From positions 1 through 50,022 of the forward strand of contig CAJEYI010000004.1 in the NCBI GenBank assembly GCA_903994795.1: a DNA stretch of 50,022 bases, in the 5' to 3' direction. The notes under the pieces were generated by a model. The model worked only from the letters and a program-made list of their open reading frames with translations, was not told the origin of the DNA and made no database searches. Below are positions 7,425 through 14,913 of this stretch, in pieces. Source of the DNA: an uncultured bacterium. GTDB lineage: Bacteria > Patescibacteriota > Minisyncoccia > Phycocordibacterales > Phycocordibacteraceae. Position 1 is the first letter of the stretch; each line of letters opens with the position of its first letter. Made by a program: the position numbers and the translations under genes.

Positions 7425-8162
7425 ATGGAAACCGCATTTGTAAAGAGCCTTCAGCAAATTGGACTGAGTGAATCCGAAGCGACTATCTACACGACACTTA
7501 TTAAGTCACCTAAAATGACTGTTTCAGATATTGCACGAGCAACCGGCATTAAGCGTGCAACATGCTACCAATACCTCGACTTCCTTCTTGTGCGAGATTT
7601 TGTAATCCGAGTTCCAGTTGGTAAAAGAATGTTTTACTGCGCTGTAAGCCCCAAGAAAATACTCGCATCTGAGAAGAAACGTCATACGGCTTTCGAAACT
7701 TCGATTGAAGAAATGACGAGACAATATGATGAGTCAACACATAAGCCATGTGTCGCCTTCTATGAAGGTAAACGGGAAATCAAAAACATATACGAGGATT
7801 TATTTAAAACAGTCGGTGATGTGTACTCCATCTTCCCTCCAAAAGCCTTCTTTGAGAATTTTACCGAGGAAGAATATAACGAATTTGATAAATCTCTAAG
7901 CCAGCACGCTTTTAAAAGTCGAGATTTGATTGTGCATGACACTCACTTCCGTCAGGTAGAACAGATTCGTAAGAATAATGGTTACGAGAACAAAATCACA
8001 AAAAAGTTACCTAGTGATTTTAAGAGTAACGTTGATGTGCTTGTGTACAACAATACAGTTGCTCTTGTGAGCTTGCGCGATCTTTCCGCACTAGTAATCG
8101 AAAGTAAAGATATTGCTGAACTTTTCAAAAGCCTGCATTCATCAATTTGGAAATCTTCCTAA
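7425..8162 (+). CDS. TrmB-family transcriptional regulator
   Basis: A 245-residue protein. The TrmB winged helix spans about residues 5-80 (LQQIGLSESEATIYTTLIK, ARATGIKRATCYQYLDFLLVRDFV, wing VGKRMFYCAVSP), then a linker helix and an effector region beginning CVAFYEGKREIKNIYEDLF, the same motif as in the other regulators of this block. It is divergent from the ribA-like fusion gene and is its most likely regulator. The ATG lies 7 bases after the -10 box, so the mRNA should be leaderless. The ligand is unknown; a purine or flavin-like molecule would fit the neighbour but nothing in the sequence shows it. Confidence 0.85.
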   Translation: METAFVKSLQQIGLSESEATIYTTLIKSPKMTVSDIARATGIKRATCYQYLDFLLVRDFVIRVPVGKRMFYCAVSPKKILASEKKRHTAFETSIEEMTRQYDESTHKPCVAFYEGKREIKNIYEDLFKTVGDVYSIFPPKAFFENFTEEEYNEFDKSLSQHAFKSRDLIVHDTHFRQVEQIRKNNGYENKITKKLPSDFKSNVDVLVYNNTVALVSLRDLSALVIESKDIAELFKSLHSSIWKSS

Positions 8163-8181
8163 CGTAATTTTCTGAGCGCTG

Positions 8182-8252
8182 TGCGGAATAGGAGAATCGA
8201 ACTCCTGCTAGAAGGTTGGAAACCTACTGTTCTACCATTAAACTAATTCCGC
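8182..8252 (-). tRNA. tRNA-Gly (anticodon TCC)
   Basis: The reverse complement folds as a cloverleaf with a perfect 7-base acceptor stem (GCGGAAT/ATTCCGC), anticodon loop TTTCCAA (TCC), T-arm GTTCGAT and discriminator A. The CCA end is not encoded. Its first 15 bases are also the last codons and stop of the upstream HTH/LAGLIDADG-like gene. Confidence 0.93.
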
Positions 8253-8918
8253 TTTTTTACGTATTACTTCATCAGTCCAAGATTGGATCTTTCTAGAGAA
8301 TACCACTCCGAATTCTTTTTTGCCAAGACTTCGAACTCCTAAATGTGCTGTGCCGTATGGTAACTTTCTCACATTTATAGCCTTCTTATTCTCTCGCCTA
8401 TCTATCTGAACCTTGCCGAACTGGCATATAGGGATGTTAGTGGTAGTTGACCAAAAATGCAAACATTCATCCACGTCCGAATCTGGATATAGATGTAGGG
8501 TAAGTAAAAAATTCTCCATAGTTAATCCTAGACTTAAGAACCAGGCGATGGAAATTTGAATTACTTTTGGGTCTGCGTTTACAATTCTCACCGTACTATT
8601 TGTTTTAGACCCCTCCCCTAAATACAATCCGAGACCAAACATAAAAAGATCCCTATCGCTGACATCTTTAATTTCAGTTCTTGCCTCATTCTCAATCCTA
8701 AGGAATTCTTCTTGTCGAAAAGCGACTTTCTTTTCTGCGGCAACTGACTTTGCTTTTCCGATATTACCTAACGTCTCTTGATTTGCGATGAACGGAATAT
8801 CTGCTAACCACCCGCTTAGTGTACTCCCCGAAACCTCTAACTCTTTGGAGATATGCTTGTACGTAAAGCCATCTTTGCGTAACTGGATCGCATTCTCTTT
8901 TATTGATTGATCGTGCAT
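8238..8918 (-). CDS. HTH plus LAGLIDADG-like protein ending inside a tRNA gene
   Basis: This 226-residue protein has an N-terminal helix-turn-helix (about 5-40: KENAIQLRKDGFTYKHISKELEVSGSTLSGWL), a charged linker, and a domain starting LFMFGLGLYLGEGSK (91-105) that matches the LAGLIDADG helix with its acidic residue, followed by VRIVNADPKVIQISIAWFLSLGL typical of such folds. Only one LAGLIDADG helix is clear, so it would act as a dimer or has lost cleavage. The last four codons and TAA stop lie in the 5' end of the tRNA-Gly gene. A homing-type element or a DNA-binding regulator derived from one is inferred. The promoter has TATACT (8931-8926), 7 bases before the ATG. Confidence 0.65.
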   Translation of the reverse strand: MHDQSIKENAIQLRKDGFTYKHISKELEVSGSTLSGWLADIPFIANQETLGNIGKAKSVAAEKKVAFRQEEFLRIENEARTEIKDVSDRDLFMFGLGLYLGEGSKTNSTVRIVNADPKVIQISIAWFLSLGLTMENFLLTLHLYPDSDVDECLHFWSTTTNIPICQFGKVQIDRRENKKAINVRKLPYGTAHLGVRSLGKKEFGVVFSRKIQSWTDEVIRKKAELV

Positions 8919-8962
8919 ATGACACAGTATAGAAAATTCATGCTGAAGAAGTCTTAAAGAAA

Positions 8963-8985
8963 TTCTAAAATATTTATGAATTCCT
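8963..8985 (-). repeat. 23-bp direct repeat, copy 1, upstream of a minus-strand promoter
   Basis: This 23-base sequence (starting TTCTAAAATATT on the plus strand) is identical to 11599-11621. Here it lies 45 bases upstream of the minus-strand gene starting at 8918, and 32 bases from its TATACT -10 box, just outside the expected -35 position. The equal placement of both copies suggests a shared regulatory or UP-like element. Confidence 0.7.
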
Positions 8986-9038
8986 ACCTCGTATCTTCTT
9001 CACTGTATTTTTGGGCGCTCTCAGCGTAGCATAGTGAT

Positions 9039-10187
9039 ATGAACATTCTTGGGTTTATAAAAGACATTCGGGTACGAGGAACACTTGCTGGCCTCGGACT
9101 TGTGTTGATCATTGTCCTATACACTACTCATGAACACGCTAAGGTGGCAGAAACATCCGCACCCATGCCAGCATCTGCACTTCTAGCTGCGCCTCAAGCC
9201 GTAGCTGGAGCGACCTCAACAAATCAAAATAATTCTGCACCAGAAACTGTATCGACCACAATCGCGACGTCATCAGTTGCTACAACTAAGGCAAAAGTAC
9301 TTCCTTCTCCTACACCAGTGCCCGCAGCAAACCCTGCACAAATAGCTTCGCAAGAACTTACTGCCTCCGGAGGAAAGCTTTTGCACTCACTTGTGAACAT
9401 TGTGTGTGTATCTAGTAACCCCTCTATTCCCTCTATTTCGGGCTCTGGCGTGATTATTGACTCACGAGGCATCATTCTTACCGTGGCACACGTTGCACAG
9501 CTCTTTACACTCCAAGACTACCTCGGTCCTGATGCTGTTTCCTGTCTCATTCGAACCGGTAGCCCAGCTCGTCGCGCATACCTTGCAGAACCAATTTACA
9601 TCTCTCCTTCATGGCTCAAGAACAACCCACACACGCTTACCACAACTGCACCCCAAGGTACTGGTGAAAACGACTTCGCACTACTAGGCATTACAGGGAC
9701 CGCAACATCAACACCTCTTCCCTCTTCATTCCCTGCGCTACCACTTGCACACACGGATCCAATAGGTGGGCAAAATTTTGCGATTGGTTCTTACGGTGCT
9801 CAGTACCTAACTTCTTCAGAATTAAATTACAGCCTCTATCCTATTCTGGTTTTTGGTACAGTGCAGGATAGGTATACATTCCATGCAAATACTGTTGACC
9901 TAGTTTCCATACTCGGTAGCGCAGCTTCTCAGGAAGGCTCGTCCGGTGGAGCGCTCGTAAGCAACAGCGGGGAAGTAAATGGAATTATAACGACAAGCTC
10001 TGTCGCTGGTACTCTGGCAACCCGCACCCTAAACGCAATCACGGTTTCACATATTCGTCGCAGCTTCACGGCAGACACTGGTGACAATTTAGACTCCATA
10101 CTCGCTGGAAATAGCTTAAGCGCACTTATTACGTCCTTTGCTCCCACCTCTAAAGTACTTGGCGCGTTTCTTGCAAAAAGCTTATAG
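9039..10187 (+). CDS. Membrane-anchored trypsin-like serine protease
   Basis: An N-terminal transmembrane anchor (about residues 14-29, GTLAGLGLVLIIVLYT) is followed by a flexible Ala/Thr/Pro-rich linker (about 35-105) and an extracytoplasmic trypsin-fold domain (about 110-345). The catalytic triad is visible: H151 in LTVAHVAQ, D212 in ENDFALLGI and S302 in EGSSGGALV. There is no C-terminal PDZ domain, unlike typical DegP/HtrA. It probably processes or controls surface proteins; substrates are unknown. Its 3' end overlaps the convergent EEP gene by 6 bases. Confidence 0.85.
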   Translation: MNILGFIKDIRVRGTLAGLGLVLIIVLYTTHEHAKVAETSAPMPASALLAAPQAVAGATSTNQNNSAPETVSTTIATSSVATTKAKVLPSPTPVPAANPAQIASQELTASGGKLLHSLVNIVCVSSNPSIPSISGSGVIIDSRGIILTVAHVAQLFTLQDYLGPDAVSCLIRTGSPARRAYLAEPIYISPSWLKNNPHTLTTTAPQGTGENDFALLGITGTATSTPLPSSFPALPLAHTDPIGGQNFAIGSYGAQYLTSSELNYSLYPILVFGTVQDRYTFHANTVDLVSILGSAASQEGSSGGALVSNSGEVNGIITTSSVAGTLATRTLNAITVSHIRRSFTADTGDNLDSILAGNSLSALITSFAPTSKVLGAFLAKSL

Positions 10188-10973
10188 AAGCTGAATTTCC
10201 GCACCCACTGGTCGGTGATCTGAGCCGTGTGAATCTTTTTCCACCCACGCCCTATGTACTTTGAAATCCTGTGAAACTAAGATGTGGTCGAGCTGAGAGT
10301 TAGAAAAGGCATGTGTTATTTGTGACTTATGTGGATTCAGTAGTTTATTCTCTGAAAAAATTCCTTCGAAAATTTCTCGCTCAGAATAAAACGGCGTTGC
10401 TTCATAAAACGAACTCCCGAGGAACCAATTCAGTATCTTTATAGGTCCCCACTCAAGCACATTGAAGTCTCCACAAATAATGACTGGGCTCGCTGGGGGC
10501 ACGTGCTCGAGCAGGTATTCAAACTCTTTAAATCTTGTCTTGGGATTCCATAATGCTAGGTGTACAGAAAACACTCGAACATTCTTCCCGTCTACCAAAA
10601 TATCTACATACACTGAACCCAAATTACTCATTGATTCCCACTTTTTTATAAGACTAAATCCGAATTCGAAAAGATTTGAATTGAATGTTCGCAAGAGTTC
10701 TGGAAATTCAATCTTGTGATGATTCGTGATTTCATGTCGTGAAACTATGACAGCGTAGTTTACTACCCCCTTACCACCACTCTTATTCCGAGACCTTTTA
10801 GAGACTCTTTCTACATGAAAAGCGACATGAAACGGCATCTGCTGTATTCCGCTTAGCATTACTTCTGTAACTTCTTGGAGACATAGCACGTCGAAGTCCA
10901 GGGTTCTTATATACTCAAGCATTTCTCGAACCCTCCTGTTCGATCGTAAGACGTTCCAGGAATACACTTTCAT
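10182..10973 (-). CDS. Endonuclease/exonuclease/phosphatase (EEP) family protein
   Basis: A 263-residue metal-dependent phosphoesterase. EEP landmarks occur in order: WNVLRSNRR near the N-terminus, the metal-binding glutamate in LCLQEVTEV (about residue 38), FSVHLALW, ICGDFNVLEWG, SQLDHILVS and the C-terminal GSDHRPVGAEI. It is not ExoIII, which is encoded separately at 14064-14828. The family covers nucleases, phosphatases and lipid-directed enzymes, so the substrate cannot be assigned. No signal peptide is visible. The start lies two bases downstream of the tRNA-Pro gene, so it is probably cotranscribed with it. Confidence 0.85.
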   Translation of the reverse strand: MKVYSWNVLRSNRRVREMLEYIRTLDFDVLCLQEVTEVMLSGIQQMPFHVAFHVERVSKRSRNKSGGKGVVNYAVIVSRHEITNHHKIEFPELLRTFNSNLFEFGFSLIKKWESMSNLGSVYVDILVDGKNVRVFSVHLALWNPKTRFKEFEYLLEHVPPASPVIICGDFNVLEWGPIKILNWFLGSSFYEATPFYSEREIFEGIFSENKLLNPHKSQITHAFSNSQLDHILVSQDFKVHRAWVEKDSHGSDHRPVGAEIQLL

Positions 10974-10974
10974 G

Positions 10975-11045
10975 TCGGGGTGCGGAGAATTGAACTCCGT
11001 CTATCTGCTCCCAAAGCAGACGTACTACCGGTATACGACACCCCG
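10975..11045 (-). tRNA. tRNA-Pro (anticodon TGG)
   Basis: The acceptor stem CGGGGTG/CACCCCG is perfect. The anticodon arm TCTGC-TTTGGGA-GCAGA gives TGG, and the T-loop is GTTCAAT. The discriminator is A and CCA is not encoded. The gene abuts the EEP-family gene start. Confidence 0.93.
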
Positions 11046-11117
11046 TTATTAGCGCATTCTACCAGCTTTTCAAATTAAGAAAACTCCCTCCTGTTTAGGG
11101 CACGCATATTTGGACTT

Positions 11118-11552
11118 TTATAGTATCTGCGGCAAGTACCTCACCTTCCCAATGCCATCAGATTTTCGTATCCACACGAGAGCACCATCTATCTGACACT
11201 CCCCTTCCCAGTGCTTCTCGGCCATATACCATTCACTTGTTCGTGCTACCTTCTGAATCTTATATGCATGCAAATTGGATGACGGATCATATGCACCAAC
11301 ACCACTACTACTTGTGCCGCCACGTACTGAGTCACTGTCTTTGGACTGACCACCAGGGAACTGATCGCACACTACGCTCTTAACCTCCACAAAATGTAAC
11401 GTATTCCCTTTTTTGGCGATTATGTCTATTTCACCTGTCTTTTTGGCATAATTTCTAGCCTCAATCGTAAAGCCATACCGTCGCAAATACTCAGTAACAA
11501 TCTTTTCCCCAAGCATTCCAATGTCCTTAGGTGTATAACTGTGAATATCCAT
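11118..11552 (-). CDS. YraN family (UPF0102) nuclease-fold protein
   Basis: The 144-residue protein shows the UPF0102 pattern: GMLGEKIVTEYLRRYGFTIEARNY near the N-terminus, then GEIDIIAKKGNTLHFVEVKS, the PD-(D/E)XK-like core with the metal-binding E/D and EVK. The family has a restriction-endonuclease-like fold and is predicted to act on nucleic acids, possibly Holliday-junction-like; the function is not proven. An unusual Gly/Ser-rich insertion (GGQSKDSDSVRGGTSSSGVGAYDPSS) lies in the middle. The promoter has TATATT (11568-11563) and shares the 23-base upstream repeat with the gene at 8918. Confidence 0.85.
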   Translation of the reverse strand: MDIHSYTPKDIGMLGEKIVTEYLRRYGFTIEARNYAKKTGEIDIIAKKGNTLHFVEVKSVVCDQFPGGQSKDSDSVRGGTSSSGVGAYDPSSNLHAYKIQKVARTSEWYMAEKHWEGECQIDGALVWIRKSDGIGKVRYLPQIL

Positions 11553-11598
11553 GGCTTTGTAAAATATAGCCTACTTACATAAAATTCTGATGAGTTTT

Positions 11599-11621
11599 TT
11601 CTAAAATATTTATGAATTCCT
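11599..11621 (-). repeat. 23-bp direct repeat, copy 2, upstream of the yraN promoter
   Basis: Identical to 8963-8985. It lies 47 bases upstream of the yraN start and 31 bases from its TATATT -10 box, matching the placement of copy 1 to within two bases. Confidence 0.7.
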
Positions 11622-11689
11622 GTCCTTTATCCCCAATGTGAACATGTTTATCCCCAACTCCACACAAGGACATTTGTGGAAACATTCTA

Positions 11690-11725
11690 CAAAACACAAA
11701 GGCACCCAGTCGTTGGGTGCCTTTG
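11690..11725 (-). terminator. Rho-independent terminator of the tRNA-Arg/Gly unit
   Basis: CAAAGGCACCCA and TGGGTGCCTTTG form a perfect stem (about 11698-11725). On the minus strand it is followed by TGTTTTGT, a T-rich tail. It lies just downstream of tRNA-Gly(GCC). Confidence 0.85.
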
Positions 11726-11732
11726 TGTCACT

Positions 11733-11806
11733 TGGTGCGGATAGGGAGAATCGAACTCCCGACTCGTCCTTGGCAAGGACGCGTTTTACCACTAAACCAT
11801 ATCCGC
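11733..11806 (-). tRNA. tRNA-Gly (anticodon GCC), CCA encoded
   Basis: Acceptor stem GCGGATA/TATCCGC, anticodon loop TTGCCAA (GCC), T-loop GTTCGAT, discriminator A. The next three minus-strand bases are CCA (11735-11733), so this tRNA seems to carry its 3' end in the DNA, unlike the other three here. It lies in tandem with tRNA-Arg. Confidence 0.93.
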
Positions 11807-11857
11807 TACGCGAAGAATAATAGCACAAGAACCTTGCGCTTCGCCACTATTTCGCTG

Positions 11858-11929
11858 TGCCCCCGCCAGGACTCGAACCTGGAACGACAGTTCCGAAGAC
11901 TGTTGTGATATCCGTTTCACTACAAGGGC
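11858..11929 (-). tRNA. tRNA-Arg (anticodon TCG)
   Basis: The acceptor stem GCCCTTG/CGGGGGC closes with two G-T wobbles. The anticodon arm ACAGT-CTTCGGA-ACTGT gives TCG and the T-loop is GTTCGAG. Discriminator A; CCA is not encoded. It is the first gene of a tRNA pair with Gly(GCC) downstream. Confidence 0.92.
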
Positions 11930-12009
11930 ATGTATCGTACAACACTTACGATACCACAATAATGCTTCAGTGCTAGGAGAAAGACTATTGCCGTACTAGT
12001 ATTTTACAT

Positions 12010-13479
12010 ATGGATCTTCCCTACCAAATCCCGAGCGAGGTGAGCTTTGTGTCAGAAAGCCTACGTAAAGCTGGATTCGAAGCATATTTAGTTGGAGGCT
12101 GTGTTCGTGACATCTTCCTTAATCGTCAGCCAAAAGACTGGGACATCACAACAAACGCAACACCTGAAGAAATCCAAGCAGTACTTCCTGACTCATACTA
12201 CACAAACGACTTTGGTACTGTTGGGATAAAAACTGAATCAGAAAATGAATCCCTTCGCATTATTGAAGTAACCCCATACCGCACAGAGTCAGGATATTCA
12301 AACAAGCGCCACCCTGATGCCGTTGAATTTGGGAAAAGTTTGGTTGACGATCTTGCACGCCGTGACTTCACCATAAACGCCATCGCACTAAATGAATCTA
12401 AAGGACATATTATTGATCCGTATAAAGGACAGGAAGACATCAAGCTCCGTGTCCTTAGGACTGTTGGCGATCCCCTTGAGCGTTTCGAGGAAGACGCGTT
12501 GCGACTTATGCGCGCAGTTAGACTAGTTGCTGAGCTAAATTTTGCACTTGATTCTGATACTGCTGAGGCAATCAGTAAAAAGGCTAGTAATTTAAAGCAT
12601 ATTTCAAAGGAGCGTATTCGAGATGAATTTGTGAGAATTATAAATTCTGACCAACCAATGATGGCAATAGTTCTTTCACAACAACTCGGTATCCTTGAAT
12701 ATATAGCCCCTGACCTTACTCGAGGAATTGGAATAGACCAAAACCAAGCACACAGTTACGACGTTTTCGGACACTTGCTCAGGGCCGTACAACACGCAGC
12801 TGATAAAGGTTGGGACTTTGATATACGTATCGCTGCCCTATTCCACGACATATCTAAGCCAGAGACCCGCAGGTGGTCTGACGAAAAGAAAGACTGGACC
12901 TTTTATGGACATGATGTTGTCGGAGCCAGAACCGCAAGAAAGGCACTTGAGGACCTTAAATTTTCACGTGAAACCATAGAAAAAGTTACAAAACTCATTC
13001 GTTGGCACATGTTCTTTTCCGATCCTGACCAAATTACCCTTTCAGCAGTACGTAGAATGATTAGAAACGTTGGGGAGGAAAATATATGGGATCTTCTAAA
13101 TCTACGTATCTGTGACCGAATAGGAACAGGTAGACCAAAGGAACAGCCATTCCGCTTTAGAAAGTACAGAGCCATGGTAGAGGAAGCACTAAGAGATCCA
13201 ATTTCAGTAAAAATGCTTGAAATTGATGGAAAAATGATAATGGACACATTTCACGTGGAACCTGGCCCGAAGCTAGGCTGGACCCTTAACGCGCTCCTAG
13301 AGGACGTTTTGAATGATTCATCATTGAATAACATAGAATACTTAAACAAAAGGACTATTGAATTACTAGCTTTACCTGATAACGAACTAATAAGGCTAGG
13401 AGAATCAGGCAAGAAAAAGAAAGAAATTGAAGAAAACAAGGAAATTCAAAAGATACTGGAAGATAACCACGTATCCTAA
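12010..13479 (+). CDS. cca: CCA-adding tRNA nucleotidyltransferase with HD domain
   Basis: The class II polymerase head is clear: LVGGCVRD (about 27-34) and the metal-binding D43-W-D45, then DFTINAIAL and RFEEDALRLMRA. An HD domain follows with LFHDISKPETR (H279-D280), which in related enzymes gives phosphohydrolase activity. At 489 residues it is complete. It adds or repairs the CCA end, which three of the four tRNAs just upstream do not encode. The gene is divergent from those tRNAs. Two of the six parS-like sites (12960-12975 and 13247-13262) lie inside its coding sequence, where one of them encodes FHVE, so the codons serve two purposes. Confidence 0.95.
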   Translation: MDLPYQIPSEVSFVSESLRKAGFEAYLVGGCVRDIFLNRQPKDWDITTNATPEEIQAVLPDSYYTNDFGTVGIKTESENESLRIIEVTPYRTESGYSNKRHPDAVEFGKSLVDDLARRDFTINAIALNESKGHIIDPYKGQEDIKLRVLRTVGDPLERFEEDALRLMRAVRLVAELNFALDSDTAEAISKKASNLKHISKERIRDEFVRIINSDQPMMAIVLSQQLGILEYIAPDLTRGIGIDQNQAHSYDVFGHLLRAVQHAADKGWDFDIRIAALFHDISKPETRRWSDEKKDWTFYGHDVVGARTARKALEDLKFSRETIEKVTKLIRWHMFFSDPDQITLSAVRRMIRNVGEENIWDLLNLRICDRIGTGRPKEQPFRFRKYRAMVEEALRDPISVKMLEIDGKMIMDTFHVEPGPKLGWTLNALLEDVLNDSSLNNIEYLNKRTIELLALPDNELIRLGESGKKKKEIEENKEIQKILEDNHVS

Positions 13480-13549
13480 TAACTCAGATATTTCACGTGG
13501 AACCCTTATTTATTCGGCTTTTTAAGTTTCACATGAAACATTCCATACC

Positions 13550-13585
13550 GAAAACACCTCATTTCACGTGAAATGAGGTGTTTTC
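13550..13585 (+). terminator. 36-bp perfect palindrome: cca terminator with an embedded parS core
   Basis: An uninterrupted palindrome centred between 13567 and 13568, running GAAAACACCTCATTTCAC and its exact mirror, ending in GTGTTTTC. It works as a terminator-like hairpin after cca (T-run at its end) and its middle is the parS-like CATTTCACGTGAAATG. Either or both roles may be real. Confidence 0.65.
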
Positions 13586-14063
13586 TATGTTTGTTATAAA
13601 AAGCCTAGCTATTGTTTCAGGACTATATTCAAAAGACATAAAACAAGAAGAGGCCGCAAGAAGAAGATTCCATCAAGTGAAATGCTCTTCTTGCGACCTC
13701 TTTTAAGACAGCTCAAGCCCTTTGGAAGGTCTAAATTGGGGAAGGGGCATAAATAGTGACCCTCCTGTAGAATTTGGCTCTCGCTGCTTACTTCTAGCAA
13801 AATGATATCTTTCACACATGCTTTCACGTGAAATGTGGTACGCGGCGAAATCTATCGGGGAATACGTCCCGAACACGTTACCGGACCCTTTTCCGTTACT
13901 TGCGCTTTTATTTTCTTTTTGCACAAAGAACGAAAAGATCAATCAATATTGTGAGCGTACCCACTTCGCAGCTTGCCGCTCACCTCTACCCATACTAGTC
14001 TTATTAAGGACAATGTAAAGGACATGCTGTGCATAACTTTGTCCTTTATATAAAAACCTTGTT
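13586..14063. other. Gene-poor stretch between cca and xth
   Basis: No convincing gene is seen in these 478 bases; the short frames on both strands (72, 79 and 66 codons) lack family resemblance. It holds the stem-loop at 13648-13702, the last parS-like site at 13820-13835 and an inverted repeat AAAGGACA/TGTCCTTT (14017-14024 and 14040-14047) 17 bases from the xth stop. A partition or centromere region kept free of genes would explain it. Confidence 0.5.
13648..13702. other. Long imperfect stem-loop
   Basis: Left arm 13648-13664 (AAGAGGCCGCAAGAAGA) pairs with 13686-13702 over 16 of 17 bases, with a 21-base loop and TTTT after the right arm. It may be a bidirectional terminator or a small structured RNA within the parS-like region. 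Confidence 0.5.
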
Positions 14064-14828
14064 TTACAACGTTATGGAGATGGGGCAGTGATCTGACCCA
14101 AAAATGTCCGCGTGGATTTCCGCTTTCTTTATCTTTTTTAAAAGTTCTTGCGAAACAAAAAAATAATCAATTCTCCAGCCAACATTTCGCTCTCGTGCGT
14201 GTGTAAAGTTATCCCAGTAACTATATGCCTCCCTCTTGTGTGGATTAAGATATCGATACATGTCTATATATCCTGCATTTATGACTTCATCTATCCATGC
14301 GCGCTCCACCTCAAGAAAACCTGTGTTCTGTGCGTTTTCTTTAGGTCTGGCAAGGTCTATTTCCTCATGAGCTGTATTTATGTCACCACAAAATATTATC
14401 GGCTTTGATTTTCGTAAATTTTCGCAAAATGCCAGGAAAGAATCATAAAAGCGCAGCTTATAATCTAGTCTTTCTGGTCCTCGGCCTCCATTAGGAAAGT
14501 ACGCATTTAAAAGCCAGAAATCCTCATATTCTGCGCCAATAATTCTTCCTTCTAGATCAAATTCGGGTATGCCCATGCCATATATCACAGCTAGTGGCTC
14601 AATCTTTGAGTAAATCGCCACACCGCTATAGCCTTTTTTCAGTTGTGATGAAGAGAAGAATGAGGTAAATCCTGCAGAATCTCGTAGATCATCAGCAAGT
14701 TGTTCTGGGCTTGCTTTTGTTTCTTGAAGTCCAAAAATATCAGGCTTAACGTTCTTTAAGAAATCCTGCCAATGACCGTTTCTATGCACTGCCCTTAAGC
14801 CATTAACATTCCACGAGACAATTTTCAT
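14064..14828 (-). CDS. xth: Exodeoxyribonuclease III
   Basis: ExoIII is an AP endonuclease and 3'-5' exonuclease of base excision repair. The 254-residue protein has all EEP landmarks in ExoIII spacing: IVSWNVNGLRA at the N-terminus, E36 in FGLQETKAS, NAYFPNGG, the GDINTAHEEIDLARP block (metal and catalytic residues), WRIDYFFVS and the terminal GSDHCPI. It is complete. It stands alone on the minus strand, after the parS-like region and divergent from the PD-(D/E)XK nuclease gene. Confidence 0.95.
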   Translation of the reverse strand: MKIVSWNVNGLRAVHRNGHWQDFLKNVKPDIFGLQETKASPEQLADDLRDSAGFTSFFSSSQLKKGYSGVAIYSKIEPLAVIYGMGIPEFDLEGRIIGAEYEDFWLLNAYFPNGGRGPERLDYKLRFYDSFLAFCENLRKSKPIIFCGDINTAHEEIDLARPKENAQNTGFLEVERAWIDEVINAGYIDMYRYLNPHKREAYSYWDNFTHARERNVGWRIDYFFVSQELLKKIKKAEIHADIFGSDHCPISITL

Positions 14829-14913
14829 ATTTATTTAGTATACGACGAATTCCTTAATTTTCTTGCCGAAGAAGCGGGTATTTGGAATCTAAATTTGATA
14901 GAATGGAGTAAGT

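Larger units (their letters stand above)
12960..13835. other. parS: Cluster of six parS-like centromere sites
   Basis: Six 16-base sites match the ParB-binding consensus TGTTTCACGTGAAACA at 12 to 14 positions and all keep the core TTTCAC(G/A)TG(A/G)AA. They lie at 12960-12975, 13247-13262, 13489-13504, 13525-13540 (the best, AGTTTCACATGAAACA), 13560-13575 and 13820-13835. Two are inside cca, three directly after it and one farther on. Known: ParB loads at such sites near oriC to segregate chromosomes. No parA or parB gene is in the window. The likely origin (dnaA-dnaN) is about 28 kb away, consistent with a chromosomal centromere. Confidence 0.78.

Noticed and set aside
13703-14018. Short frames on both strands (79 and 66 codons) as genes
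   Set aside because: No family resemblance or start signals, mutually overlapping, and they lie across the parS-like site and repeats.
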